DNA from: UBA9611 sp965237595
Lineage (GTDB): Bacteria; Chloroflexota; Dehalococcoidia; Lucifugimonadales; UBA3495
Assembly: GCA_965237595.1 (NCBI GenBank)
Contig: CBDEFY010000007.1
Span: 1,024,429 to 1,088,428, forward strand
Length of the DNA stretch: 64,000 nucleotides
Direction: 5' to 3'
In this document: in pieces, positions 17,757 through 26,683 of the stretch
Layout of the letters: each line of letters begins with the position of its first letter
Numbering within the stretch: the first letter of the stretch is position 1
The notes under the pieces: model-generated
Databases searched by the model: none
Seen by the model: only the letters and a program-made list of their open reading frames with translations
What the model was told of the DNA's origin: nothing
Translations under genes and position numbers: made by a program

Positions 17757-20075
17757 TTAGGCGTTCTCCGGCTTGATGGTCTTGATGATTTCCTCAGAGG
17801 GCGTGATACCAATCTCCTCCGACCTTACGCTGCCCTCCAACTTGGAGATGCTAACGCTGTCGCCGGTATTGGACAACCGTACCCGAGTCCCGGCCCACGC
17901 CAGAGAACCGGTCCCTTTGACCTGGGTCGTTTCCAAGATGTCCATCACGTTGGAGCTCTCGGTACCGGGCCGGCCGATGGCGTAGTCGGAACCGTGCCGG
18001 CGGCCCTGTCCGAGCGGCACGCATACCACGTCGGGAGGGACGGCCGGGGTCGGATAAACCACGGCCCGGATGGAATCTTTGGACGACTCGATGCGGACGA
18101 TGTCGCCTTCTTTTACCCCCAGCTCGTCGGCGGCGCTGTCACTAATCTCCACCCAGGTCTGCCAGGTGACGGTGGACAAGGGGTCGGGCGCGGCCTGAAG
18201 CCACGGCAGGTGGCCATTGTACCCGTCCAGCAGGGAGTTGTGGACGAAGGGCACCAGGTAATAGGAGCCGGAACCGATGCCGATTCCCCTAAACTCCGGG
18301 TCTGACGCTCTATTGGCGATGTTCAGCAACAGCTCGTTGGGCGCTTGGGCATTGGTGGGTCCGGTGGAACCCTCGTCCCACCAACCGCCGCGTTGCAGCA
18401 GACGGTTCCAGAATTCGTCAGCGGATGCGGCTTCAATGGAGCCCCGGTTCAGGGCGAACAGGGCGTCGGAGCCTTCCCGGAGCATGGTCTTGAAATTGGT
18501 CCACGGCAACTGGGACTCCTCTCCCAATTCTTGGGCCATGGTCAGCAAGACATCTGGGAAGCTGAGGGGATCAAGGTCGAACAACGGGTTCACCACTGGT
18601 TGCTGCATTCCCACAACCTGGTAGCCGGGCCCCGGCTCGGATATGTCGTCGCCCCAGTCTTCCAGGTAGACCCGGTCGGGAAGAATCAGGTCTGCCATCA
18701 CACTGGTGTCGTCCAAGAACGGTGAGAAGCTGACCACGAACAGGTCCGGGGCTTGGGCGATGGCGTCTCTGAGCTGCAAGGACTCGGGAAGGCCGTGCAC
18801 CGGGTCCGCCCCGTGGAGCATCAGCATCTTGGTTCGGCCGCTGCGAATCTGCTCGGTGATGCGGGTCCAGTCTTCCAGGCTGCCCACCTTGCTGGAGGCG
18901 GGGACGCCGTCCCATGGGCTGCCTGGGTTGAATTTCACTCCGCCCTTGACGCCAACGCTCCCCACCAAGTAGTTGAGGGCATAGACGGCTTCCAAGCTGA
19001 AGAGACCGTTGCTCTGTGCTCCGGCGGAACCACCGCCGATGGCGATGCTGGGCTGCCTCCGGGCGAAACTGCGGGCCAGGTTCTTCAGGAATTCCACTGG
19101 GTCGCCGCCGATCATCGCCGGGGTGAGACCGGCCTTGGTGACTATATTTTCGGGCCGGAAGGTGTCTAGGATCTGAACGCCAGCCTCGCCGCCAACCAAG
19201 GCGTCCACGTCCACGCCGCTGGCTTGGAGGTTCTCCGAGACGATGACCTGGGCCAAGCTGAGGGCAATATGGCCTTCCCAACCGGGCCGCACCGGCAGCC
19301 ATTTGTCGGCGTTGGCCGCAGTCATGGAGAACCGCGAATCTATCTGGTATAGCATGCCCCGGTCACGGCCTGCGCCCTGTCTGAACTCACCGTACCCGCG
19401 GTTGAAGCGGGTGGGAGAGACCCAGGTAGAGAGGAAGTCCGCGCCAAAGGAAAGGATGAATTGGGTGTTTTCCAGGTCGAAGTCTGGCAGGGATTCCTGT
19501 TGGAAACAATTCTTGACCGCCGCCCGCAGGGTGTTGTTGTCGATGGTTTCAAAGCCCAGTTGCTCCCCGCCGATGGCAGAGGCGAACCGGTCGGCGACCA
19601 GGCCCAGATGTCCGCGGAGGGGCTCGGTAATCATCACCGAGGACGACCCACGGGCTTGGAGGGCGTTGCGCAGCGAATCCATGCCGTTGGGCTGCCAATT
19701 GACGGGCAGGAACTGGCCTGAGCCGCGAGGTCCACTGCGCCGCATGGGCGACGAGACGCGGTCCGGATGGTACAGGGCCTGGAGCCCGGCCTCGCAGCGG
19801 GCGTGGCTCTTGCCTTGGTTGGTCGGGTAGAAGGGGTTGCCCTGGATCTTCTTGGCCCGGCCTTCCATGACCCGTACGACAATCCCCTCGCAAGACGGGC
19901 AGGTACGGCACAGGCTGGCGTACCAGTTGTCGTTTCCCCGGACCAAGTCTTCGGGCAGGCGCACGGGACTCTGGATGTCCAACTCCCCGTAACGGATGCC
20001 AAATCCTTCACAGGCGACGGCTCCCACCGCTCCCAAGCCGGCCCAAGCAAGAAAGTTTCGCCGGGTTAGTTTCAT
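17757..20075 (-). CDS. alternative complex III molybdopterin-oxidoreductase-like subunit (ActB N-terminal half)
   Basis: 772 residues with a twin-arginine signal (LTRRNFLAWAG) and a molybdopterin-oxidoreductase fold. Near the N-terminus CRTCPSC and a downstream Cys in HARCEAG form the cluster motif. The C-terminal domain (VGMQQPV..., GVKEGDIVRIES, VPLGQGRRHG) is the usual dinucleotide-binding barrel. In characterised alternative complex III this domain has lost the molybdenum cofactor; whether that holds here cannot be seen. Export by Tat puts it outside the membrane. Splitting from the FeS half is notable. Confidence 0.88.
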   Translation of the reverse strand: MKLTRRNFLAWAGLGAVGAVACEGFGIRYGELDIQSPVRLPEDLVRGNDNWYASLCRTCPSCEGIVVRVMEGRAKKIQGNPFYPTNQGKSHARCEAGLQALYHPDRVSSPMRRSGPRGSGQFLPVNWQPNGMDSLRNALQARGSSSVMITEPLRGHLGLVADRFASAIGGEQLGFETIDNNTLRAAVKNCFQQESLPDFDLENTQFILSFGADFLSTWVSPTRFNRGYGEFRQGAGRDRGMLYQIDSRFSMTAANADKWLPVRPGWEGHIALSLAQVIVSENLQASGVDVDALVGGEAGVQILDTFRPENIVTKAGLTPAMIGGDPVEFLKNLARSFARRQPSIAIGGGSAGAQSNGLFSLEAVYALNYLVGSVGVKGGVKFNPGSPWDGVPASSKVGSLEDWTRITEQIRSGRTKMLMLHGADPVHGLPESLQLRDAIAQAPDLFVVSFSPFLDDTSVMADLILPDRVYLEDWGDDISEPGPGYQVVGMQQPVVNPLFDLDPLSFPDVLLTMAQELGEESQLPWTNFKTMLREGSDALFALNRGSIEAASADEFWNRLLQRGGWWDEGSTGPTNAQAPNELLLNIANRASDPEFRGIGIGSGSYYLVPFVHNSLLDGYNGHLPWLQAAPDPLSTVTWQTWVEISDSAADELGVKEGDIVRIESSKDSIRAVVYPTPAVPPDVVCVPLGQGRRHGSDYAIGRPGTESSNVMDILETTQVKGTGSLAWAGTRVRLSNTGDSVSISKLEGSVRSEEIGITPSEEIIKTIKPENA

Positions 20076-20097
20076 CTAGCTATGACCCTGCAATCCA

Positions 20098-20724
20098 TTA
20101 CTTGTGACAGACCGTGCAGTCCGTGGAGATGCTGTTGTCCCGGTGGCAATCGAGACAGGTTCCCATCTTCAGTGACTGGCCGGTCTTGGGTGTCACCACG
20201 GTCGCGTTGCCAACGTCGCCGTGACAGATGGTGCAGGTCTGGGCGACGTCTAGGGTCTGGGTGATTTCTTCACCGTTGATGCTGTACTTAACGGGGATTG
20301 TCTCGTCGGTGAAGTACCTGATATGCGCTTCGTGGATGAAGCGGACGTGGTCCGGAAGGCGGTGGACGCGCTCCCAGTTGATGGGCTGGTCTGTTTCGAA
20401 GGCCGTCCTGACCTTTTCAATCTCGGCCTGGGCAGTGACATTCACGCCGTCGATGTCCTTGTGGCAGAAAAGGCACTGCTCCACGGCGGGTACGGTGGCC
20501 GCCGCGCCCTTAGTCACGTTCCGATGACAGAACTCGCACTGGATATTGTTGTCGGCCACGTGGACCGTGTGGGGGAAGGCCACCGGTTGGGCTGGGGCGT
20601 TGCCAAGGCCGAATGGAGGGTTGGAGAACCAAGAGATGAGCAAAACCACGAGGATGAAACCGATAATGACGGTTACAACCCCGCCAGCTACCATCAGAAG
20701 CAGCATTTTCCCCCTTGGCGCCAT
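20098..20724 (-). CDS. actA: alternative complex III pentaheme cytochrome c ActA
   Basis: 208 residues with an N-terminal membrane anchor (about 8-33) and five CxxCH sites: CEFCH, CLFCH, CTICH, CLDCH and CTVCH, the last at the extreme C-terminus. Pentaheme content and the N-terminal helix agree with ActA of known complexes. It takes electrons from the FeS subunit and passes them to ActE or a soluble carrier. It is the first recognisable act gene in the transcript. Confidence 0.92.
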   Translation of the reverse strand: MAPRGKMLLLMVAGGVVTVIIGFILVVLLISWFSNPPFGLGNAPAQPVAFPHTVHVADNNIQCEFCHRNVTKGAAATVPAVEQCLFCHKDIDGVNVTAQAEIEKVRTAFETDQPINWERVHRLPDHVRFIHEAHIRYFTDETIPVKYSINGEEITQTLDVAQTCTICHGDVGNATVVTPKTGQSLKMGTCLDCHRDNSISTDCTVCHK

Positions 20725-20783
20725 CTATTTAGTTGGTCCGTTCAATTTTGTTCCTGCCTGCGCTGGGTGCCATTGATGCCGGG

Positions 20784-21080
20784 CTAAATCAAGAACCGGT
20801 TGTAAACTTGGCGCACATCCAATGTTGCGTTGATGGCAAGTACCAAGATGACTACGCCCGCGACGAACAGCAAAACGGCGAATCCAGTCAACGGGATGCG
20901 CAGGCGCTGCGTCGACTCCGGGAGTTGACCCGTGTTCACCAAGGAAGGAATTATGGCGTGCGCGGTCAGCAGAGTAATCGCGAAGGTGACTACGATTGGG
21001 AAATAAATCCAGAGCCACTGAAGATAGAGGTGGATGTTGGTCCACTCCACGCTGGTTAAAGCTTTGGGGTCGTCGAACAT
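20784..21080 (-). CDS. small two-helix membrane protein at head of act operon
   Basis: About 98 residues from ATG 21080, preceded by AGGTG. Two transmembrane helices (about residues 22-44 and 65-85) are joined by a short polar loop; the C-terminus ends VRQVYNRFLI. No family is recognised. It is the first gene after a strong promoter-like sequence and 59 bases before actA, so it could be an accessory or small structural subunit of the complex, like the short ActG-type subunits, but similarity to ActG cannot be claimed. TTG 21101 is an alternative start. Confidence 0.7.
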   Translation of the reverse strand: MFDDPKALTSVEWTNIHLYLQWLWIYFPIVVTFAITLLTAHAIIPSLVNTGQLPESTQRLRIPLTGFAVLLFVAGVVILVLAINATLDVRQVYNRFLI

Positions 21081-21134
21081 AGGACACCTATCGGTGGCCA
21101 AAAAATTAACGCCTTCACGAGGGTAACCGTGCCT

Positions 21135-21157
21135 AAAAAAAGCCTCCGGTCAGAGGC
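21135..21157 (-). terminator. GC-rich hairpin with seven-T run in the act operon leader
   Basis: On the minus strand GCCTC and GAGGC pair around a six-base loop, followed at once by seven T residues. It has the form of an intrinsic terminator but lies between the predicted promoter and the first gene. It could be an attenuator or a protective 5' stem-loop. Confidence 0.5.
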
Positions 21158-21164
21158 CAGATGG

Positions 21165-21193
21165 AAAATATCACAACGCCAAAGGGGTGTCAA
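21165..21193 (-). promoter_or_regulatory. predicted sigma-70-type promoter of the act operon
   Basis: The minus strand reads TTGACA (21193-21188), a 17-base spacer, then TATTTT (21170-21165). The -35 box is perfect and spacing is optimal; the -10 box has two mismatches. Transcription would start near 21158 and run into the small membrane protein and actA. Confidence 0.55.
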
Positions 21194-21315
21194 GGGATTT
21201 CAGCTTTGGTTACGCACGGATGCAGGCTTAACGCCCCTGCATGCAAGGGCGCAAAATTTTGTCGAATCAATCTGCCGATTCAGGCAGTCTCGACATTAAC
21301 TTTGGGCCTAATTGT

Positions 21316-21344
21316 TTGAACTTAAAATTCCGGATTCCTATACT
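21316..21344 (+). promoter_or_regulatory. predicted sigma-70-type promoter of the coiled-coil gene
   Basis: TTGAAC (21316-21321), a 17-base spacer and TATACT (21339-21344) match the consensus with few differences in a locally AT-rich stretch. It faces away from the act operon promoter, so 21160-21350 is a divergent control region. Confidence 0.55.
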
Positions 21345-21497
21345 TAAATAAACACGGTGTCTGCGGGAATCGGAAAGAGCGCTAATCACAATGCTCAAAC
21401 CTGAAATTAGAAACTATGGAACTGGAACACATTGAGAGGTTCCATTGGGTGGCTAAACAACGTGATTCGTTCAGTTTTGCCTGGAGGAATCAATAAG

Positions 21498-23033
21498 GTG
21501 ATACCCGGCAGACGTTCCGGGAACAATTTCACCAGAATCGGAATAAGGCCTGACCAAGAAGCTACGCCGGACAGAGCAGCGCCGGAAGCCGGCTCATCAG
21601 TGGCTAAACCGGTCAATCACCAGCCGCCCGGCGGCCAAACCCGAGGAGACCGAGAATATGGCTGGGAGGCCAAAGGCCTGACCATGAAGGTGACGGCGAA
21701 GGAAATCGATGAAGCACCTGCGACGATGGAGTCGGGAGACTCCCGGGACAGCATCAATATCAGCTTGATTCGGGTCCAGGCATCGCTAGAGCAGCACCAA
21801 GAAGCCCAGATGTTGAGAGAGCGCTCCCGGTCAGTGTTCGCCCAGAGCGAATCGATTTCGGAAGAGGCCATCCGCTCAGCGGAGGCCGCGGGCAAGGCCT
21901 ATGGGGAGGGCTTTGCTGCTGATTCCACAGCGAACATGGATGCACTCGCCAAAGTCCGGGACATGGCGAAGACTCTTGAGTCCCGGCTGGAGAGCAACCG
22001 GTCTGCCTATCGGGACGCGCTGGGGAACGCATTTGGAATGAAAGAAATCGCAGCGCAAGACCTGAACACCGCGCTAGATTCCTTGAACTCTGCGGTCGCG
22101 AATGTGGCTGGGGAGTTGGAGGAATCGACGAGGGCGGCTGCGCTGGCTGACGCCTCCACGGAATCGGCTACTCAAGGGCTGAAAGCGGTTCAGACCTTGT
22201 GGAATGAGCTGGCGGCCTTGCGTAGCGAATTGTTGGCCCAACCTACCCCGGAGTCCAATCGCCACGTGCCGCCAGAGACCACCGAACGGGTCAGCCAAGC
22301 CCGGCCCGCCACCGAATTGGAAGAGCCCTACGTGGTCCGTCAGGAGTTGACCGCCGAGGACGCCGGCTCTCTGGCTGTTGGGATGTCCGCCGGGCAGGCG
22401 ACAGAGGACCAAGTCTTAAACGCCGCCGCTGGCGACGCCGGTGCGGAGGATAACGAGCAGTCCGAAGTGCACCCTGCTGTTCCCCCCGCAGTTACCAAAG
22501 CAGAGTCACTCACCGGCGACCCTGTGTTGGACCTTGAGATTGCCAACGCCCAGCCCGCCACTGATTTCCCCGGATCGGTTGGCGCATCTCCCGCAGAAGC
22601 CCTTCGCCAGGAGTTGGCTGGACTGACGGCGACGCGCGGTGACGGACAGGCCGACTCTCAGAACATGAACTTGGAAGGCGCGGAAAAGAGAGATCCGGCG
22701 GTTCCGGACCCTGACCCCGCAAATGACATCCTTGCTCTCCCGGTTACTTCCGGCAACGGGCTGGCGCGGTCCTACACTGGAAGGGTTTACCTGATGTTTG
22801 ACGCCTCGTTGACCCAGCAGGGGCTGGAGTCGGTCTGGGAGGCCATTGAAGAAGCCGCGAAGACCGGTGTCATAGTGGACACCCGGATGTTATCGAGGGA
22901 CGATGGGGTGCAATTAACCCTGGACCTGGATGAAACTCGGTTGGATGTGACCGCGTTACTGCAGCGGCTCCCCGGCGCGAAATTGATGCCCCTTGCCGAT
23001 GACCGTCTCAAGGTGGCCCGGCCTGCGGCCTGA
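21498..23033 (+). CDS. coiled-coil protein of unknown function with conserved C-terminal domain
   Basis: About 511 residues if it starts at GTG 21498 (GGAGG ten bases upstream); ATG 21684 and TTG 21432 are alternatives. From about ATG 21684 come long helices rich in Ala, Glu and Ser that look like coiled coil. An acidic, low-complexity middle follows. The last 95 residues form a compact alpha/beta domain (YTGRVYLMFDASLTQQGLE, DGVQLTLDLDE) with an ACT- or heavy-metal-domain-like pattern. No signal peptide or membrane helix is seen. A role in scaffold or partition-like processes is possible but unsupported. It ends 38 bases before a strong hairpin. Confidence 0.7.
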   Translation: MIPGRRSGNNFTRIGIRPDQEATPDRAAPEAGSSVAKPVNHQPPGGQTRGDREYGWEAKGLTMKVTAKEIDEAPATMESGDSRDSINISLIRVQASLEQHQEAQMLRERSRSVFAQSESISEEAIRSAEAAGKAYGEGFAADSTANMDALAKVRDMAKTLESRLESNRSAYRDALGNAFGMKEIAAQDLNTALDSLNSAVANVAGELEESTRAAALADASTESATQGLKAVQTLWNELAALRSELLAQPTPESNRHVPPETTERVSQARPATELEEPYVVRQELTAEDAGSLAVGMSAGQATEDQVLNAAAGDAGAEDNEQSEVHPAVPPAVTKAESLTGDPVLDLEIANAQPATDFPGSVGASPAEALRQELAGLTATRGDGQADSQNMNLEGAEKRDPAVPDPDPANDILALPVTSGNGLARSYTGRVYLMFDASLTQQGLESVWEAIEEAAKTGVIVDTRMLSRDDGVQLTLDLDETRLDVTALLQRLPGAKLMPLADDRLKVARPAA

Positions 23034-23066
23034 TAGCGGTATCAGCCGGCAACGTTGGTCAGATTA

Positions 23067-23105
23067 GAAAAAGAGGCCCCGCAGCGTTATCGCTGCGGGG
23101 CCTCT
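23067..23105. terminator. strong hairpin terminator between convergent genes
   Basis: A perfect 15-bp stem (AGAGGCCCCGCAGCG and complement) closes a TTAT loop at 23072-23105. On the minus strand it is followed by TTTTT, so it best serves the deacetylase pair ending at 23131, and it can also end the plus-strand coiled-coil gene. Confidence 0.85.
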
Positions 23106-23130
23106 GTGTATTCCGGGCGCATCCCTGGCA

Positions 23131-24033
23131 TCAGGCAGGCGGGTTGTCGCGGTACCAGGCGATAATCTCTGAACCCGATGCGGCCCAAACTCCCTGGTGG
23201 CCCATGATGTGGCCCAAGGCGTCTTCCAGGTAGCCGATGCGGAAGGGCTGCCCCACCAGCCACGGGTGGACGTTGATGGTCAGCAGGCGTCCGTTATCCG
23301 CCCCGTCCTTGTACATGGCGTCGAACCCGTCCTTCAACGATTGGGCATAGCGGTCGATGGTCACGCGGCGGGTCCACAGGGCGAACAGGTCGTCCATCTC
23401 CAACATGGTTGGCAGAGCAAACAAGCCGTCTTTCATGGGGTAGGGCTGCTCGTCGTTGACCCAGTCACAGAGGTAACTGATCCCGGCCTGGGCTAGGAGG
23501 CCGGGCGTCCGCTCCGATTCCCCGTAGTCGGTCCCGAACCAGCCCTTGGGCGCCGCGCCGGTGGCCTTCTTCAATATCTCGATGGAGGAGCGTATGAACT
23601 CCGCCTCCTCTTCGATGGACATATTACCGGAGATTATCTGGTTGCCCGAGACGCCGTGGCCGATAATCTCGCAGCCCCGGCCCAGGCAATGTTTCACCAA
23701 GTAGGGATAGCCTTCGGCCGTCTGGGAGTCCATGGCCACGGTGGGCTTGATCCCCTGGCGTTCCAGGAGGTCCAGCACCCTGAAGATGCCCACCCGGTGG
23801 CCGTAGTCCCGGTGGGAATAGCGGGCATAATCGGGGAAGGGCCGGGCACCCAAACCCCCGGCTTGGTCGGCGCTGAAGCTGCCTTCCGGCGGCTCCCATT
23901 CGGTGTGCTCCAGTGTAACGACAACGCAGAGGGCCACTCTGGCATCGTCGGGCCAGCTAAGTTTGCTGCGGGTGGATATGGGCGACCATTCGTGGTGTTC
24001 ATGGTCCGTCCCCTGTCGTCTTTCAGCAGGCAT
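23131..24033 (-). CDS. polysaccharide deacetylase family protein (PuuE/allantoinase-like)
   Basis: 300 residues from ATG 24033. It has the NodB-type barrel with HGVSGNQI, WFGTDYGESERTP and the late HPWLVGQP histidine, the pattern of PuuE-like and related deacetylases that act on small amides rather than on polysaccharide. It is a paralogue of the gene just upstream (shared YSHRDYGHRVG or YSYRDYGNRVG, and the SERTP segment) and of the gene at 48038. The longer open frame upstream is only a shadow of that neighbour. The two form an operon 44 bases apart. Confidence 0.85.
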   Translation of the reverse strand: MPAERRQGTDHEHHEWSPISTRSKLSWPDDARVALCVVVTLEHTEWEPPEGSFSADQAGGLGARPFPDYARYSHRDYGHRVGIFRVLDLLERQGIKPTVAMDSQTAEGYPYLVKHCLGRGCEIIGHGVSGNQIISGNMSIEEEAEFIRSSIEILKKATGAAPKGWFGTDYGESERTPGLLAQAGISYLCDWVNDEQPYPMKDGLFALPTMLEMDDLFALWTRRVTIDRYAQSLKDGFDAMYKDGADNGRLLTINVHPWLVGQPFRIGYLEDALGHIMGHQGVWAASGSEIIAWYRDNPPA

Positions 24034-24077
24034 GAGGCGGATCTCCCAGGGCCTTAGATTTTGGAAAGCCGAATCGG

Positions 24078-24986
24078 CTAGGCCTTGAATTGTTGGGCGT
24101 GGCTCACCGCCTGGTCGTAGTAATTCTCGATGTAATACTCGGCGATGTCGTCGGCGGTGGTCTGCCAGACACCGTCGTGGGACATGATGTAGCTGAGAAT
24201 CTCGTCCAGGAACTTGATACGGTGGGGCTGGCCGATCAGGAAGGGATGCAGGGCGATGCACATCACCCGGCCGCTCTCGGCCCCCTCTTTGTACAGTTGG
24301 TCGAACTGCCTCTTGCAAATATCCGCGAAATAGTCCCCCTCGTAATTCACCCGGAAAAGCGGCGAATCGTTCAACTCGATGGAGTAGGGTACGGAGACCA
24401 ATTTGCCCGAATTGACGTTGATGGGTACCGGTTGGTCGTCGTGCATCCAGTCCGTGTGGTAAATCAGTCCGGCCTCGGCCATCAGGTCCGGGGTGCGCTC
24501 GGTGCCGGAGATGGCGGGGCCCAACATACCCTTTAGTTGTTTGCCGGTGAGGCGCTTTAGGGTATCGATGTTGTCCCGGTAAAACTCCCGCTCCTGCTCT
24601 TCCGAGTAGGAGTAGAGGTAGCGGGTGTTGTAGATGCCATGGCTCATGAAGTCCCAGTCCCGGTCGACCATCGCTTTGCCGACCTCCGGGAAATGTTCTA
24701 GGACGGCCATGTTCAGGGATACGCAACACCGAATCTTGTGCTGGTCCAGCACTTCAAGCATCCGCCAGAACCCAACCCGGTTGCCGTAGTCGCGGTAGGA
24801 GTACTGCTGCACGTCGGGGTAGGGAGTGCGGGGCCAGGGGTCGCGGGGGCCGTCTTTGATGGGCATGTATTCGTAGTGCTCCACGTTGGGAGCGATCCAC
24901 AGGGCCACCCGTTCTCCGTTGGGCCACTTGATGGGCGGGCGCTCGATAATCGGACTGTAGTCGACTCGATGCGGGGGAAGAGCCAT
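24078..24986 (-). CDS. polysaccharide deacetylase family protein (PuuE/allantoinase-like), paralogue
   Basis: 302 residues. Motifs in order are NVEHYEY near residue 34, DYGNRVGFWRMLEVLD, SHGIYNTRYLYSYSEEQE, GTERTPDLMAEAG and ALHPFLIGQPHRIKFL. The His and Asp positions of the metal site are kept in relaxed form, as is usual in this branch. The substrate is unknown; in this type of organism the family is amplified and probably opens cyclic or acyl amides in recalcitrant organic matter (inference). It is first in the two-gene unit. Confidence 0.86.
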   Translation of the reverse strand: MALPPHRVDYSPIIERPPIKWPNGERVALWIAPNVEHYEYMPIKDGPRDPWPRTPYPDVQQYSYRDYGNRVGFWRMLEVLDQHKIRCCVSLNMAVLEHFPEVGKAMVDRDWDFMSHGIYNTRYLYSYSEEQEREFYRDNIDTLKRLTGKQLKGMLGPAISGTERTPDLMAEAGLIYHTDWMHDDQPVPINVNSGKLVSVPYSIELNDSPLFRVNYEGDYFADICKRQFDQLYKEGAESGRVMCIALHPFLIGQPHRIKFLDEILSYIMSHDGVWQTTADDIAEYYIENYYDQAVSHAQQFKA

Positions 24987-25091
24987 GGCCGGACACCTCC
25001 GGTTGGACTGTGCGCCCCAGCCTAGGGGAATCGGCCATCACTGTCAAATAAATTCGTTGTGATGGGAAATTTATAGTGGTTCCATCATGTA

Positions 25092-25120
25092 GTAGGGGCA
25101 CGGCAGTGCCGTGCCCCTAC
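25092..25120. repeat. palindromic repeat, family 1
   Basis: A perfect 29-bp palindrome with arms GTAGGGGCACGGCA around a one-base centre. It lies in the divergent space between the deacetylase pair and the HpaB gene. Confidence 0.85.
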
Positions 25121-25200
25121 CGCGGGTCTGGTCAAACCAACGGAGATAACGCAAAATGTCTGGAACCGAAGCCGGGCGGGGAACGCCAGGAGGATACGGC

Positions 25201-26652
25201 ATGCCAGCCAGATCGGGCAAACAGTATATCGAGGGACTCAGGGAAAGGCCTCCCAGCCTATATATGTCTGGCAAGATAGTGAAGGACCCCACCAAAGAGC
25301 CCGGGCTGCAGGGGGGGATCCGCACCATAGCCCGGCTGTACGACCTGCAACACGACCCCGCGGTTGGCAAGGAGATGACCTACGAGTCGCCAACCACTGG
25401 CGACCGGGTGGGCATGTCGTTCCTGACCCCAAGGTCCATCGACGACTTGGAACGTCGTCACCGGATGATGAGGAACTGGGCCCGGATAACCTGCGGGATG
25501 ATGGGCCGCACCCCCGATTTTCTGAACGTGAGCGTGATGGCCATGGCGGCGGCGGGCAAGTACTTCGGCCAGAACCGGCCCGAATTCGAGAAAAACATCC
25601 AGGACTACTATGAACTGGTGCGGGAGAAGGACTTGGTGATGACCCATACCCTGGTCAATATTCAGCGGAATCGCTCCGTACCGGCCACGGCCCTGGATGA
25701 TTCCGTGGACGTGGCTCTGTCGGTGGTCAAGGAGACCGACGCGGGAATCGTCGTCAACGGGGCCCGGATTCTGGCGACCTTGCCCATCGCCGATGAGATT
25801 GCAGTCTATCCCGCCCGCTCCCACCGGTTGCCCACCGGCGCGCCGGGCCGTACCTCATTCGCCTTTGCCATACCGTGCGACACCCCCGGCCTCAAGTTCC
25901 AGTGCCGGGAGACCTTCGACCTAGAGCGGTCCAGCTTCGACCATCCCCTGGGGTCTCGGTTCGAGGAGATGGACGCCCTGGCTTTCTTCGACAACGTCCT
26001 GGTTCCCTGGGAACGGGTGTTCCTGCTGGGCGACGTGGACATGTGCAACAACATGTCCCTGAATACCCACCAGTACCTGCACTCGGGCCATCAAGTTGTG
26101 ACCAAGAATGTGGTGAAGTGCGAGTTCATCTTGGGGCTGGCCAACTTGATGGTTAAGACCCTGGGCTCATCGGAAATGCCCCAGGTTCATGACCTGATGG
26201 CGGAGCTCATCGAGAACCTGGAGATAACCAAGGCCCTGCTGCGGGCTGCCGAGGTGGACGCCGAGGTGGACGAGTGGGGGGTCATGTGCCCCGGAGACAT
26301 GCAATTGATGGTGGCCCGCCAGTCGTTCATCCGCATGTACCCACGCATGGGAGAGATACTGCACCTGTTGGGGTCCAGCAGCCTGATGGCCCTGCCCACC
26401 GAAGCTGACTTTGCCGGGCCCATCGCCGACGAGTTAACCCAGTACTTGGAGACCGACTTTGCCTCGGCCAAGGACCGGGTACGGCTCTTCCGGTTGGCGT
26501 GGGACACCTGTTGCAGCGCCTTCGGGTCGCGGCAGGTCCTCTACGAGCGGTTCTTCCAGGGCGACCGGACCCGGAACGTGGTCTTGATGAACAGCCGCTA
26601 CGACAAAGAGCCCATGAGCCAGTGGGTCCAGGAATTTCTAGAGCAGGAATAA
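25201..26652 (+). CDS. 4-hydroxyphenylacetate 3-monooxygenase (HpaB) family flavin hydroxylase
   Basis: 483 residues from ATG 25201, which follows AGGAGG at seven bases; an upstream ATG at 25156 has no such site. The protein matches the HpaB family over its whole length: SFLTPRSIDDLERRHRMMR, the central THTLVNIQRNRS that lines the flavin and substrate site, VVNGARILATLPIADE, and DNVLVPWERVFLLGD. These enzymes hydroxylate phenols with reduced FADH2 supplied by a separate reductase, which is not in the window. The neighbouring MFS transporter and FAH-type enzymes suit aromatic catabolism. Confidence 0.92.
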   Translation: MPARSGKQYIEGLRERPPSLYMSGKIVKDPTKEPGLQGGIRTIARLYDLQHDPAVGKEMTYESPTTGDRVGMSFLTPRSIDDLERRHRMMRNWARITCGMMGRTPDFLNVSVMAMAAAGKYFGQNRPEFEKNIQDYYELVREKDLVMTHTLVNIQRNRSVPATALDDSVDVALSVVKETDAGIVVNGARILATLPIADEIAVYPARSHRLPTGAPGRTSFAFAIPCDTPGLKFQCRETFDLERSSFDHPLGSRFEEMDALAFFDNVLVPWERVFLLGDVDMCNNMSLNTHQYLHSGHQVVTKNVVKCEFILGLANLMVKTLGSSEMPQVHDLMAELIENLEITKALLRAAEVDAEVDEWGVMCPGDMQLMVARQSFIRMYPRMGEILHLLGSSSLMALPTEADFAGPIADELTQYLETDFASAKDRVRLFRLAWDTCCSAFGSRQVLYERFFQGDRTRNVVLMNSRYDKEPMSQWVQEFLEQE

Positions 26653-26683
26653 GAGGGAGCAGGAACGAAAGGGCGCTGGCCGC

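Noticed and set aside
24034..24729. Long open frame joined upstream to the deacetylase at 23131-24033
   Set aside because: Its N-terminal 230 residues are an out-of-frame reading of the neighbouring deacetylase; ATG 24033 gives the proper family start.
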